The notes beneath the pieces were generated by a model. The model searched no databases, was not told the origin of the DNA, and saw only the letters and a program-made list of their open reading frames with translations. Positions 38,965-47,723 of a DNA stretch of 64,000 nucleotides are shown piece after piece. Both the position numbers and the translations under genes were made by a program. The first letter of the stretch is position 1, and each line of letters begins with the position of its first letter. Source of the stretch: Roseicyclus sp. (GTDB lineage: Bacteria; Pseudomonadota; Alphaproteobacteria; Rhodobacterales; Rhodobacteraceae); the NCBI GenBank assembly GCA_018401055.1, contig JAGYLB010000070.1:1-64000 (forward strand), written 5' to 3'.

Positions 38965-40950
38965 ATGATCGTAGAACTCGGACATTTCGCCCTGATCCTC
39001 GCCTGCATGGTGGCGGTGTTTCAGATGATCGTGCCGCTGGTCGGTGCACACCGCGGCAATGCCGCCTGGATGGCCGTGGCGGACCCCGCCGCGACCACGC
39101 AATTCCTGCTGACGGCTTTCAGCTTTGCCGCGCTGACTTATGCCTTCGTCACCTCGGACTTCTCCTTGAACCTGGTGACGGCGAATTCGCACACCGACAA
39201 GCCGATGCTCTACAAGATCTCGGGCGTCTGGGGGAACCACGAGGGATCGCTCTTGTTGTGGGTGCTGATCCTGACGCTGTTCGGGGCCTGCGCGTCCTGG
39301 TTCGGCTCGAACCTGCCCCCGACCCTCAAGGCGCGTGTGCTGGCCGTGCAATCTTCGGTCTCGGTGGCGTTCTTCGCCTTCATCCTCTTCACTTCAAACC
39401 CGTTCATCCGGCTGGAGATCCCTCCATTTGACGGGCAGGATCTGAATCCCTTGCTGCAAGACCCCGGTCTCGCCTTCCACCCGCCCTTTCTCTATCTGGG
39501 CTACGTCGGCCTTTCGATGGCCTTTTCCTTCGCCGTCGCCGCCCTGATCGAGGGGCGTGTCGACGCCGCCTGGGGCCGTTGGGTGCGGCCCTGGACGCTG
39601 GCGGCCTGGGTCTTCCTGACCATCGGGATCGGGCTGGGGTCTTGGTGGGCCTATTACGAGCTTGGCTGGGGTGGGTTCTGGTTCTGGGACCCGGTCGAAA
39701 ACGCCTCGCTGATGCCATGGCTGATCGCGGCCGCCTTGCTGCATTCCTCCATCGTGGTGGAAAAGCGCGAGGCGCTGAAAAGCTGGACCATCTTGCTGGC
39801 CATTCTTGCCTTTGGCTTCTCGCTGATCGGGACCTTCATTGTGCGGTCGGGCGTCCTGACATCGGTGCATGCCTTCGCCAATGACCCGGAACGCGGCGTG
39901 TTCATCTTGATGATCCTCGCCTTTTTCATGGGCGGCGCGCTGCTGCTCTTTGCCTTTCGCGCCGGTGCGATGGAGGCCAAGGGCATCTTTTCCATGGTCA
40001 GCCGCGAAAGCGGGCTTGTGGTCAACAACCTGCTTCTGGCGGTCTCGACCTTCGTCGTCTTCATCGGCACGATCTGGCCCCTGATCGCCGAAATGTTTTG
40101 GGACCGCACCCTTTCGGTTGGCCCGCCCTTCTTCAACATGGCCTTCACGCCCTTTGTCCTCGGCCTTGCCGTGGCTCTGCCCATCGGTGCGATGATGCCG
40201 TGGAAACGGGCCAAGCTGGGCCGTACCCTCGTGGCTCTGGTGCCAGCCTTCGTGCTGGCGCTTGCGATAGGCCTTCTGACTTGGGCGGTGTTCACCGGGC
40301 AATCGGCGCTGTCGCCCATCGGCGTCGCCCTGTCGGTCTGGCTGGTCGCGGGCGCGGCCGTGGATCTTTGGTCGCGCACCGGGCGCGGGGCCACCGCCGC
40401 GCGCTTCGGTCGGCTCTGGCGGTTGCCGCGCGCGGATTGGGGCAAGACGGTCGCCCATGCGGGATTTGGCGTCACCATGTTCGGTGTGGTCGCCCTGACC
40501 GGCTATCAGGTCGAGGATATCCGCGTGGCCGAGCAGGGACAGCCCTACCGCGTCGGTGCCTATGAGATCGAACTGTTGAGCGTGGACGAGAATGTGCGCG
40601 GCCCCAACTACATATCGACCATGGCCCATGTCGCCGTGCGAGATGCCGAAGGGCAGCAGATCGCGCTGCTGCATCCCGAGCGGCGGTTCTATCCCGTTGC
40701 TGCCATGCCCACCACCGAGGCGGGGATCGACAGCGGCTGGACCCGCGACGTCTACCTTGCGCTTGGCGATCCGCAGACGGGCGGTGGCTGGGCGCTGCGC
40801 ACATGGATCAAGCCTTTTGCCAACTGGATCTGGGGCGGGACGATCATCATGGCGCTTGGTGGTTTCCTGAGCCTGAGCGACCGGCGCTACCGTTTTGCCG
40901 CAGGTGCCGCCAAGGCACCGGCCCAGCCGCAAGGGGTGCCCGCGGAATGA
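38965..40950 (+). CDS. ccmF: Cytochrome c haem lyase subunit CcmF
   Basis: A 661-residue polytopic membrane protein that ligates haem to apocytochrome c on the periplasmic side. ATG 38965 begins MIVELGHFALILACMVAVFQ. The tryptophan-rich WWD motif is WGGFWFWDPVENASLMPWL, flanked by YKISGVWGNHEGSLLLWVLI and LAFHPPFLYLGYVGLSMAFS, with histidine-bearing loops such as VLTSVHAFANDPERG. A large periplasmic domain near the C-terminus has YEIELLSVDENVRGPNYIST. The length is standard. The stop overlaps ccmH. Confidence 0.96.
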   Translation: MIVELGHFALILACMVAVFQMIVPLVGAHRGNAAWMAVADPAATTQFLLTAFSFAALTYAFVTSDFSLNLVTANSHTDKPMLYKISGVWGNHEGSLLLWVLILTLFGACASWFGSNLPPTLKARVLAVQSSVSVAFFAFILFTSNPFIRLEIPPFDGQDLNPLLQDPGLAFHPPFLYLGYVGLSMAFSFAVAALIEGRVDAAWGRWVRPWTLAAWVFLTIGIGLGSWWAYYELGWGGFWFWDPVENASLMPWLIAAALLHSSIVVEKREALKSWTILLAILAFGFSLIGTFIVRSGVLTSVHAFANDPERGVFILMILAFFMGGALLLFAFRAGAMEAKGIFSMVSRESGLVVNNLLLAVSTFVVFIGTIWPLIAEMFWDRTLSVGPPFFNMAFTPFVLGLAVALPIGAMMPWKRAKLGRTLVALVPAFVLALAIGLLTWAVFTGQSALSPIGVALSVWLVAGAAVDLWSRTGRGATAARFGRLWRLPRADWGKTVAHAGFGVTMFGVVALTGYQVEDIRVAEQGQPYRVGAYEIELLSVDENVRGPNYISTMAHVAVRDAEGQQIALLHPERRFYPVAAMPTTEAGIDSGWTRDVYLALGDPQTGGGWALRTWIKPFANWIWGGTIIMALGGFLSLSDRRYRFAAGAAKAPAQPQGVPAE

Positions 40951-41403
40951 GGGCGCTTGTGCTTGCCCTGATGCTTGCCATGGCGGCGCCCGCGAGGCGC
41001 CGTTCAGCCCGACGAGATCTTGCCTGATCCGGTGCTGGAGGAACGCGCGCGCGACATCTCGGCGGGCTTGCGCTGTGTCGTGTGCCGCAACGAATCCATC
41101 GACGAATCGAACGCAGAACTGGCCCGCGATCTGCGTCTTTTGGTGCGCGAGCGTTTGGTTGCGGGCGACAGCGACGAAGAGACGGTGGCCTATATCGTCG
41201 ACCGCTACGGAGAATACGTTTTGCTGCGTCCGACGATGAGCGGGTCGAACGTGGTCTTGTGGCTGGCGCCCGCGCTGATGCTGCTTGTGGGCGGGGGCCT
41301 TTCACTGGTGTACATCCGCCGCCGCGCCGCCAGTACCGCCCCGACCGAGGCGGCGCTGAGCCCCGAGGAACAGGCGCGTCTCAAGGATCTGCTGCACGAG
41401 TGA
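40947..41403 (+). CDS. ccmH: Cytochrome c biogenesis protein CcmH, frameshifted near the signal peptide
   Basis: ATG 40947 overlaps the ccmF stop. The signal peptide [16 protein letters not shown] is followed by two lost bases near 41000, after which [20 protein letters not shown] continues. The reductant motif is [20 protein letters not shown] (CxxC), followed by [19 protein letters not shown], then one helix [20 protein letters not shown]. CcmH keeps the apocytochrome CXXCH cysteines reduced for CcmF. The pair forms the haem ligation module; other ccm genes are outside the window. Confidence 0.92.
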
Positions 41404-41474
41404 CGCGGCGTTTCGGCTTTTCGGGGCCGGGGCGCGCGTCTAATCTCGCCCAGGTCACCACCGGGGAGCGGACC

Positions 41475-42251
41475 ATGCTATACCAAACCATCACGCGGCA
41501 CGATCATGACGGGATGGCGGTCATCACGCTGAACCGGCCCGAGGTGATGAACGCGCTGAACGCCCAGATGCGCGCCGAGATCACCCATGCGCTGCAGGAA
41601 GCGGGCAAAGCGGCCCGCGTCGTGGTGCTGACCGGAACCGGGCGCGCCTTTTGTTCCGGGCAGGATCTGGGCGACCGCACCAGCCTGTCGAACATGAACC
41701 TCGAACGCACCTTGCGCGACGAATATATCCCGATGCTGATGGCCGTGGTCGATTGCCCGGTGCCGGTGATCGCGGCTGTGAACGGGACGGCGGCGGGGGC
41801 GGGCGCGAACCTTGCGTTGGTTTGCGACATCACCATCGCTGCGGAAAGTGCCGCCTTTATTCAGGCCTTCACCCGGATCGGGCTGATCCCCGACGCAGGC
41901 GGCACATGGGTTCTGCCGCGCACGATCGGCCTGCAGCGGGCGATGGGGGCGGCGCTTTTTGCCGACAAGATCAGCGCGAATCAAGCGGCTGATTGGGGCA
42001 TGATCTGGGAAGCCGTGCCCGATGAGGCCTTTGACGCGACATGGCGTGCGCGGGCGACCCATCTGGCCAGCGGCCCGACCGAGGCCTTCAAGCGGATCAA
42101 GCAGGTGATGCAGGCCAGCACCGGCAACAGCTTGGAGGAACAATTGTTGCTGGAGGGGCAGTTGCAGGGCCAATGCGGCCACACCCGCGACTTCAAGGAA
42201 GGGGTGATGGCCTTTCTCGACAAGCGTCCCGCGCGGTTCGAAGGGCGCTAG
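41475..42251 (+). CDS. Enoyl-CoA hydratase/isomerase family protein (PaaG-like)
   Basis: An intact 258-residue crotonase-fold protein. It has MAVITLNRPEVMNALNAQMR, VVLTGTGRAFCSGQDLGD (oxyanion hole) and AVNGTAAGAGANLALVCDIT, then FIQAFTRIGLIPDAGGTWVL and QGQCGHTRDFKEGVMAFLDK. The combination of GQDL, IPDAGGTW and the Asp at the active site resembles the ring-epoxide isomerase PaaG of phenylacetate degradation, but no other paa gene is nearby, so a general beta-oxidation hydratase/isomerase is equally possible. Confidence 0.85.
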   Translation: MLYQTITRHDHDGMAVITLNRPEVMNALNAQMRAEITHALQEAGKAARVVVLTGTGRAFCSGQDLGDRTSLSNMNLERTLRDEYIPMLMAVVDCPVPVIAAVNGTAAGAGANLALVCDITIAAESAAFIQAFTRIGLIPDAGGTWVLPRTIGLQRAMGAALFADKISANQAADWGMIWEAVPDEAFDATWRARATHLASGPTEAFKRIKQVMQASTGNSLEEQLLLEGQLQGQCGHTRDFKEGVMAFLDKRPARFEGR

Positions 42252-42273
42252 GCCCGGCCGGCGCGCGACCGGA

Positions 42274-43632
42274 TCAACCGGGCCAAAGGGCCGTGCCGGG
42301 GTGGAACTGCGACCACGCGAACCAGAAGGCCTGATGGCTGCCCAGATCGGATCCATCGGCATCCACCGCACGGATGCCGCCCGCCTCGAGCACAAGACGC
42401 ACATTCTCGACGCGGACGGTCTCGCCCCGGCTCAGCGCGATCATGGCCGCGCTGCGCTGGAAGGCTACGGGCCTGCCCGAGGCGGTCACGACGCCGAGGA
42501 TATCCTCATGCACCGGTAGGCGCGGATCGACATCGCCCACCGGAAAGATCGGGCCGTCGGCGTCGCGCCCGTTGCGGAAGTCGAAGTTGCGCCCGAGCGC
42601 CAGCGCCTCGACCAGCACGGTGGTCTCAGGATAGGCCATGCGCCAGCTGCGCCAGTCTGTGGTGATGACGCTGGCCTGTTCCAGTTGCAGGCCACGATCG
42701 GCCAACGGCCCGGTCACCGCACGCCCGAGGAACGTGTCGAAGACCGAACGGGTCACGACATCATACATCACCTTGTTCGACCGGATCAGCAGGCCCGAGG
42801 TGCGCAGGATCGGGCGCTCGACACCGCGGGGCATGTTGTCGGTGAAATAGGCCTGCGCCGCGCCGCACAGCGTGCAGTAAGGGATGGCGAGGTCACGGCC
42901 GCCAAGCGTGTCGTTGACCATCTCGCGCACTTCCATGATCTGTCGGGGATAGGCGCGGGCCTCGCCGTTCAGGACGATGCCGAAGACGATGTCGTCATCG
43001 TCCAGCCATGTCGCCTCGGCTGCCGTCGAGACATCCGGGTTATCGGCGGCGGGGATGCAGTTGCAGGGCTCGTCGGTGCGGCCAAAGGCGCGGTCATCGA
43101 TCAGCACGCCGCCCCAGGACACATGCCGCCAGTCGATGTCGCCTTCGACGAAAAGCCGGTCCCAATCGGGCACGAGCGTGGTGAAGATTGCGCGCTTGTA
43201 GCGGAGGTAATCGGGCGGCGCCGGGATTTCCCAGGCGATCAGGTGGTTGGTGATCACGTCCCAGTGGTTGGACCGGGGCGCGTCGATATCGAGCAGCGTG
43301 GCGGCCGTGTCGGACAGCGCCTGTGTCAGCCGGGGCGAGCTGACAAAGCGCATCATGTCGCTGATGAGCCAGCCAAGCCGTGGATCGCGTGAGGCACCGA
43401 TCAGGCCTAGGGCCTCGTCTTGCGGCGGTCCCCATTCGGACCGCGTGATGCTGTCGACGAAAGCGGTCTGGAGGGCTGCGCGCAGATCCCCCGACAAGGG
43501 GGTGGCGGGCACGGTGGGCGGTGTGCCGAATTCGGCGATGACATAGTCAGGCAAGTCCTCGGTGGCGCCCGCGCCATGGCCGAGCAGCGAGAGGGCGAGG
43601 AGGAGCGCAAGGCTTCGCGGCGCATGTGGCAT
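42274..43632 (-). CDS. DUF3179 domain-containing secreted protein
   Basis: An intact 452-residue protein with signal peptide MPHAPRSLALLLALSLLGHG cut near AGA. The DUF3179 region covers the C-terminal half: ARAYPRQIMEVREMVNDTLG, DLAIPYCTLCGAAQAYF (CxxC), SGLLIRSNKVMYDVVTRSVF, DTFLGRAVTGPLADRGL and AYPETTVLVEALALGRNFDF. The conserved Cys pair suggests a metal or redox site, but no function is proven (family knowledge). It is transcribed with or after the transporter operon upstream on the same strand, separated by a long hairpin. Confidence 0.85.
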   Translation of the reverse strand: MPHAPRSLALLLALSLLGHGAGATEDLPDYVIAEFGTPPTVPATPLSGDLRAALQTAFVDSITRSEWGPPQDEALGLIGASRDPRLGWLISDMMRFVSSPRLTQALSDTAATLLDIDAPRSNHWDVITNHLIAWEIPAPPDYLRYKRAIFTTLVPDWDRLFVEGDIDWRHVSWGGVLIDDRAFGRTDEPCNCIPAADNPDVSTAAEATWLDDDDIVFGIVLNGEARAYPRQIMEVREMVNDTLGGRDLAIPYCTLCGAAQAYFTDNMPRGVERPILRTSGLLIRSNKVMYDVVTRSVFDTFLGRAVTGPLADRGLQLEQASVITTDWRSWRMAYPETTVLVEALALGRNFDFRNGRDADGPIFPVGDVDPRLPVHEDILGVVTASGRPVAFQRSAAMIALSRGETVRVENVRLVLEAGGIRAVDADGSDLGSHQAFWFAWSQFHPGTALWPG

Positions 43633-43663
43633 GGACGTGTTCCCGGGATGCAGGTGTGATGCG

Positions 43664-43703
43664 ATTGGCGGGAGCCTCCGTTACTTTCGGAGACTCTGCC
43701 AAT
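43664..43703 (-). terminator. Long imperfect hairpin between livM and the DUF3179 gene
   Basis: ATTGGC...GAGCCTCCG pairs with CGGAGACTC...GCCAAT around the 7-base loop TTACTTT, about 40 bases in all with a few mismatches. It lies between the livM stop (43751) and the DUF3179 start (43632), both on the minus strand. A short T-run is absent. It may terminate the transporter transcript or act in the DUF3179 leader. Confidence 0.5.
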
Positions 43704-43750
43704 CACTCTTGCATCAAGATCGGGTGATCAGGGCGCGCGTGCGCCCGCTC

Positions 43751-45060
43751 TCAGCGTTCCGGCAGCAGGCCGCGTGGGCTGAACCGCAGCACCAGAAGCA
43801 AGATCACCCCCATGGTCAGAAGCCGCATATGTGCGACCGCGTCCATCAGGTGACCCCGCAGCCAAGCGTCGGGGTCCATACCCGCCGTGATGCCCTGCAT
43901 GACGAAGGCGCCGATGGGTTCGACCTGAATCCAGAGCCACCAGATCAGGAACCCGCCCAGAACGGCGCCCCAGTTGTTGCCCGATCCACCCACGATCACC
44001 ATCACCCAGATCAAGAAGGTGAAGCGCAAAGGCTGGTAGGTGCCGGGCACGAGCTGGCTGTCGAGCGTCGTCATCATCGCGCCCGCCATGCCGATGACGG
44101 CCGAGCCGATAATGAAGACCTGAAGGTGGCGCGCCTTGACGTTCTTGCCCATGGCCGAGGCCGAAACCTCGTTGTCGCGGATGGCGCGCATCATCCGGCC
44201 CCAGGGTGAATTCCACGCCTTCTCGCTGAGCCAGATCAGCGCGAGCAGGACAACGATGAAAAGTGACGCGTAGCACAGCTTGACGAAAATCGAGGAGAAG
44301 ATGACCGGGCTGGCTCCGATCCGGGTTGCCAGATCGAGGAACCACTCGGTCTGCTGCAGGTCGACCTCGTAGGGGACGGGGCGGGGATGCCGGTGACGTT
44401 TTTCACGCCACGCGCCAGCCAATCCTCGTTCTTCATGACGGCGATGATGATTTCGGCGATGCCCAGCGTGGCGATGGCAAGGTAATCCGAGCGCAGGCCA
44501 AGGGCCGTCTTGCCGATGATCCAGGCCGCACCGGCCGCCAGCAACCCGCCCACGGGCCAGGCGAGGATGACGGGCAGGCCAAGCCCGCCCAGATAGCCCG
44601 CCGCGGCCGGGTTCACCGCCTCGACCTCCGCGACGCCGGTGTCAAAGACCGAGCGGAAGAGGAAGAAACCGCCAACGAGGATCACGATCATGGCCAGCGC
44701 GCGCAAGCGTCCCGGGGGCAGTTTAGACCAGCTGAGGATGGCCAGCACGATGGTTGCAGCACCGAGCACCAGACCCAGAAGTACCTGCACGCCGCCCGCG
44801 GCCCAGGCGTCAGCCTGTGGCGGCATTGAGACCAGCACGGCCGCGAGCCCGCCGAGCGCCGCAAACCCCATCACGCCAACGTTGAACAGGCCCGCGTAGC
44901 CCCATTGCATGTTCACGCCCAAGGCCATGATCGCGCTGATCAGCCCCATGTTGAAGATGCCCAGCGCGATGTTCCAGGACTGCACAAAGCCGGTGCCGAT
45001 GAACAGCATCCCCACAAGGGCGAACATCAGGACGGCGCGGGTGTCGAGGGTGCGGGTCAT
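43751..45060 (-). CDS. livM: Branched-chain amino-acid-type ABC transporter permease LivM, frameshifted in this sequence
   Basis: ATG 45060 (MTRTLDTRAVLMFALVGMLF) overlaps the livH stop by ATGA. The protein has about ten hydrophobic segments, including NMGLISAIMALGVNMQWGYA and GLFNVGVMGFAALGGLAAVL. The frame breaks near 44375 in a C-run (GIPAP then PYEVDLQQTEWFLDL) and goes on through RAIRDNEVSASAMGKNVKAR (EAA-like coupling region), GSGNNWGAVLGGFLIWWLW and SPRGLLPER. About 435 residues is long for LivM because of extra helices at the N-terminal half. Confidence 0.88.
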
Positions 45061-46067
45061 ACCGATTTCCCCTTCATGATGCCGGTGGGCCGGAACAAGA
45101 GCACGATCAGCAAGATGCCGAAGCTGACGGCGAATTTGTAGTCGGTGGACAGAAGCTGCATCAGGCCATCGGGCGACCAGCCCTCGGGCCCGAGGTACTC
45201 GACCACCTTGCGGAAGGCATAGGTCACGCCGACCTCGGAAAAGGCGATGAGGAAGCCGCCCAGGATCGCGCCGACCGGATTGCCCAAGCCGCCAACGATG
45301 GCCGCGGCGAATATCGGCAGCAGAAGCTGGAAGTAGGTGAAGGCCTTGAACGACTTGTCGAGACCGTAGAGCGTGCCCGCCGTGGTCGCCAATGCCGCCA
45401 CGATCAGCCAGGTGATCATCACCACGCGTTCGGGGTTGATCCCGGACAGAAGTGCCAGATCCTCGTTGTCGGAAAAGGCGCGCATCGACTTGCCGGTGCG
45501 GGTGCGGTTCAGGAACCAAAACAGCAGACCCATGGCGATCAGGGCCACCACGATGGTGATGCCCTGGCTGGTGCGGAAAGCCAGCCCTTCCTCCAGCCCC
45601 GTGAGGTCGCGGAAGGTGCGGGCGGAGATGATGAACCGCTCGCCGTCGGCGAAGCGCTGGTCATCGACACCGATGATGAAGCGCACGATGCCGTTCATGA
45701 TGAACATCACCCCCAGCGAGGCGATGACATAGATCACCGGTTTGGCCTTTTGCCTGCGGTAGAAGCGGTAGACCACGCGGTCGGTGCCGATCACCAAGAG
45801 ACCCGTCAACGCGATGCCCACGGGCAGAGCGAGCAGCGCGGTGGGCAGGGGCCCGAAGGTCACGCCCGCGGCTTGCAGGCCCCACGTGCACAGGATCACG
45901 ATCATGGTGCCAAAGGCCATGGTGTCGCCGTGGGCGAAGTTCGAAAAGCGCAAGATACCGTAGATCAGCGTCACGCCCAGCGCGCCCAGCGCCAGTTGCG
46001 CACCATAGGCGGTGGCCGGGATGATCACGAAATTCAGGAGCGTCACGAAGGCGTTGAGAATATCCAT
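45057..46067 (-). CDS. livH: Branched-chain amino-acid-type ABC transporter permease LivH
   Basis: An intact 336-residue permease; ATG 46067 overlaps the stop of the preceding gene (TGATG). It has LALGALGVTLIYGILRFSNF with AHGDTMAFG, the usual LivH signature, then GKSMRAFSDNEDLALLSGIN as the ATPase-coupling loop and GGLGNPVGAILGGFLIAFSE. An insertion ADGERFIISARTFRDLTGLE forms a periplasmic loop. It pairs with LivM to form the membrane channel. Confidence 0.92.
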   Translation of the reverse strand: MDILNAFVTLLNFVIIPATAYGAQLALGALGVTLIYGILRFSNFAHGDTMAFGTMIVILCTWGLQAAGVTFGPLPTALLALPVGIALTGLLVIGTDRVVYRFYRRQKAKPVIYVIASLGVMFIMNGIVRFIIGVDDQRFADGERFIISARTFRDLTGLEEGLAFRTSQGITIVVALIAMGLLFWFLNRTRTGKSMRAFSDNEDLALLSGINPERVVMITWLIVAALATTAGTLYGLDKSFKAFTYFQLLLPIFAAAIVGGLGNPVGAILGGFLIAFSEVGVTYAFRKVVEYLGPEGWSPDGLMQLLSTDYKFAVSFGILLIVLLFRPTGIMKGKSV

Positions 46068-46531
46068 CAAAAAAGCCCCTCACAAGGTCCCGAATAGGTC
46101 CGGCTGGCCGCTATCGCATTGGGATATTCGGTGTAGCGCCGTGGCCGCATACCAAGCGTCACGGTCACGGTGGCCGGGTCCGACCCCGCAAGGACCGTGC
46201 CCACCGGACGCCCCCCCTCGGACAGGAGAAGACGACGATCCGGCCCTGTGATGCGATAGATGGTCTGGCCAACGCGGATCGTTTGGGGCTCGGTCGTTTC
46301 GACCACGGACAGGGCCACCGGTGTGTCGTCAAGCATCATCGCAGCCCCGCCATCGACCGTCCAAGACAGACTCAGCGTCGCGCTCTCACAGGGCGCCCCG
46401 GGGCCGCAAACGGGGGTGAGATCGCATTGGCCCGAGGGGGCGACCTGAGCATGTGTGGCAGTCCATGTCAGCCCAAGGACGCAACCAAGGACACGGGCGA
46501 GGGCTGGGATCGAGCTGGCCGAAGGTCTCAT
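46067..46531 (-). CDS. Small secreted Cys-containing hypothetical protein (paralogue B) in the transporter operon
   Basis: A 154-residue protein overlapping its neighbours on both sides (ATGA and TGATG). The N-terminus is a signal peptide (LARVLGCVLGLTWTATHAQ). The mature part has QCDLTPVCGPGAPCES near the start and ASRTYSGPCEGLF at the end, with beta-strand-like repeats between (TVTVTLGMRPRRYTEYP). The Cys pattern and tail resemble the preceding gene. I do not recognise a family. Complete translational coupling makes it part of the transporter operon. Confidence 0.75.
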   Translation of the reverse strand: MRPSASSIPALARVLGCVLGLTWTATHAQVAPSGQCDLTPVCGPGAPCESATLSLSWTVDGGAAMMLDDTPVALSVVETTEPQTIRVGQTIYRITGPDRRLLLSEGGRPVGTVLAGSDPATVTVTLGMRPRRYTEYPNAIAASRTYSGPCEGLF

Positions 46532-46899
46532 CCCAATGCCTCGCAGGTTCCGAAATAGGTCAGGACAGAGGAGGTCCCATCTAAGAAGTGCAGGCTGAGC
46601 AAGGCGGTGCTGTCCCCCTCGATGGTCAGCAGTTCCGCGATGCCGTCGCGCCCCGCTCCTGCATAGGTGGCGGGCAGGGTGCCCTCGGGCGTCAGGCGCA
46701 AGACGGGGCTGTCACCCATCGCGGTCGAAAGGAACAGATCGCCCGCATGGTCTGCGGCGATGACCTGCGCGTCGAAGCCCGCGCTGTCACAGCCTTGGGT
46801 CAGGTCACATTCGACGGTGAAGGCGCAGGCCCAGGGCTCGGACAGCGCAGGTGTCGCGGCAAGGCAGAGCATGGCGAGCAGCATGCGAAGGCCCCTCAT
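46528..46899 (-). CDS. Small secreted Cys-containing hypothetical protein (paralogue A) in the transporter operon
   Basis: A 123-residue protein with signal peptide MRGLRMLLAMLCLAATPALS. The mature part has ACAFTVECDLTQGC at the start and SSVLTYFGTCEALG at the end, which mirror CDLTPVC and TYSGPCEGLF of the next gene, suggesting a shared fold held by disulfides. The ATG overlaps the livF stop and the stop overlaps the next start. A periplasmic role near the transporter is likely; function unknown. Confidence 0.75.
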   Translation of the reverse strand: MRGLRMLLAMLCLAATPALSEPWACAFTVECDLTQGCDSAGFDAQVIAADHAGDLFLSTAMGDSPVLRLTPEGTLPATYAGAGRDGIAELLTIEGDSTALLSLHFLDGTSSVLTYFGTCEALG

Positions 46900-47723
46900 C
46901 CGCCGAGGAAACTGCGGCGGACCTCGGGGTCGGCCAGCAGTTCCTTGCCGGTGCCGGTATGGGCATTGCGGCCCTGTACCAGCACATAGCCCTTGTCGGC
47001 GATTTCCAGCGCCTGGCGGGCGTTTTGTTCCACCATGAGGATCGGGATGCCGGTGCGGCTGACCTCGATGATGCGGTCAAAGAGCTCGTCCATCACGATG
47101 GGGCTGACGCCAGCTGTTGGCTCGTCCAGCATCAAGACCTTGGGTTGGGTCATCAGCGCACGGCCCACGGCAACCTGCTGGCGCTGCCCGCCCGAAAGCT
47201 CGCCCGCGGGCTGGCGGCGCTTGTCCTTGAGGATCGGGAAAAGGTGGTAGACCTGTTCCATCGTCGCGCGGATGTCGTCGCGGCGGATGAAGGCGCCCAT
47301 CTCGAGATTTTCCTCGACCGTCATGGAGGCGAAGATGTTGTTGGTCTGCGGCACGAAGCCCATCCCCTTGGCGACGCGGGCCTGCGGGCTGAGGTCGGTG
47401 ATATCCTCGCCATCGAGCCGGACGGAGCCTTGGCGGACGTTGAGCATGCCAAACACCGCCTTCATCGCGGTGGATTTGCCCGCGCCGTTGGGGCCCACGA
47501 TCACCGCGATCTCGCCGGGGTTCACGGCGATGGTGCAGGCGTGCAAAATGTCGGGGCCGTTGCCATAGCCGCCCGTCATCGTGTCGCCGATCAAGAAGGC
47601 TTGGCTTGTGTTCATGGCGTGCTTGGTTCCGGGCGATGCGGTCAGGGTGCCGCCACCGGGCTTGCCGATCGACAGGTCCTTGTTGCCGCGGTCGTTCTGG
47701 TAGGGGTTGGCTGTGTCGCTCAT
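46896..47723 (-). CDS. livF: Branched-chain amino-acid-type ABC transporter ATP-binding protein LivF
   Basis: A 275-residue ATPase. ATG 47723 overlaps the livG stop, which supports this start even though it gives an unusual N-terminal extension of about 45 residues (MSDTANPYQNDRGNKDLSIG) before the ABC core. The core has VGPNGAGKSTAMKAVFGML (Walker A), FVPQTNNIFASMTVEENLEM, GELSGGQRQQVAVGRALM (signature) and VLMLDEPTAGVSPIVMDELF (Walker B). The last residues are DPEVRRSFLGG. It supplies energy for the LivHM channel. Confidence 0.92.
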   Translation of the reverse strand: MSDTANPYQNDRGNKDLSIGKPGGGTLTASPGTKHAMNTSQAFLIGDTMTGGYGNGPDILHACTIAVNPGEIAVIVGPNGAGKSTAMKAVFGMLNVRQGSVRLDGEDITDLSPQARVAKGMGFVPQTNNIFASMTVEENLEMGAFIRRDDIRATMEQVYHLFPILKDKRRQPAGELSGGQRQQVAVGRALMTQPKVLMLDEPTAGVSPIVMDELFDRIIEVSRTGIPILMVEQNARQALEIADKGYVLVQGRNAHTGTGKELLADPEVRRSFLGG

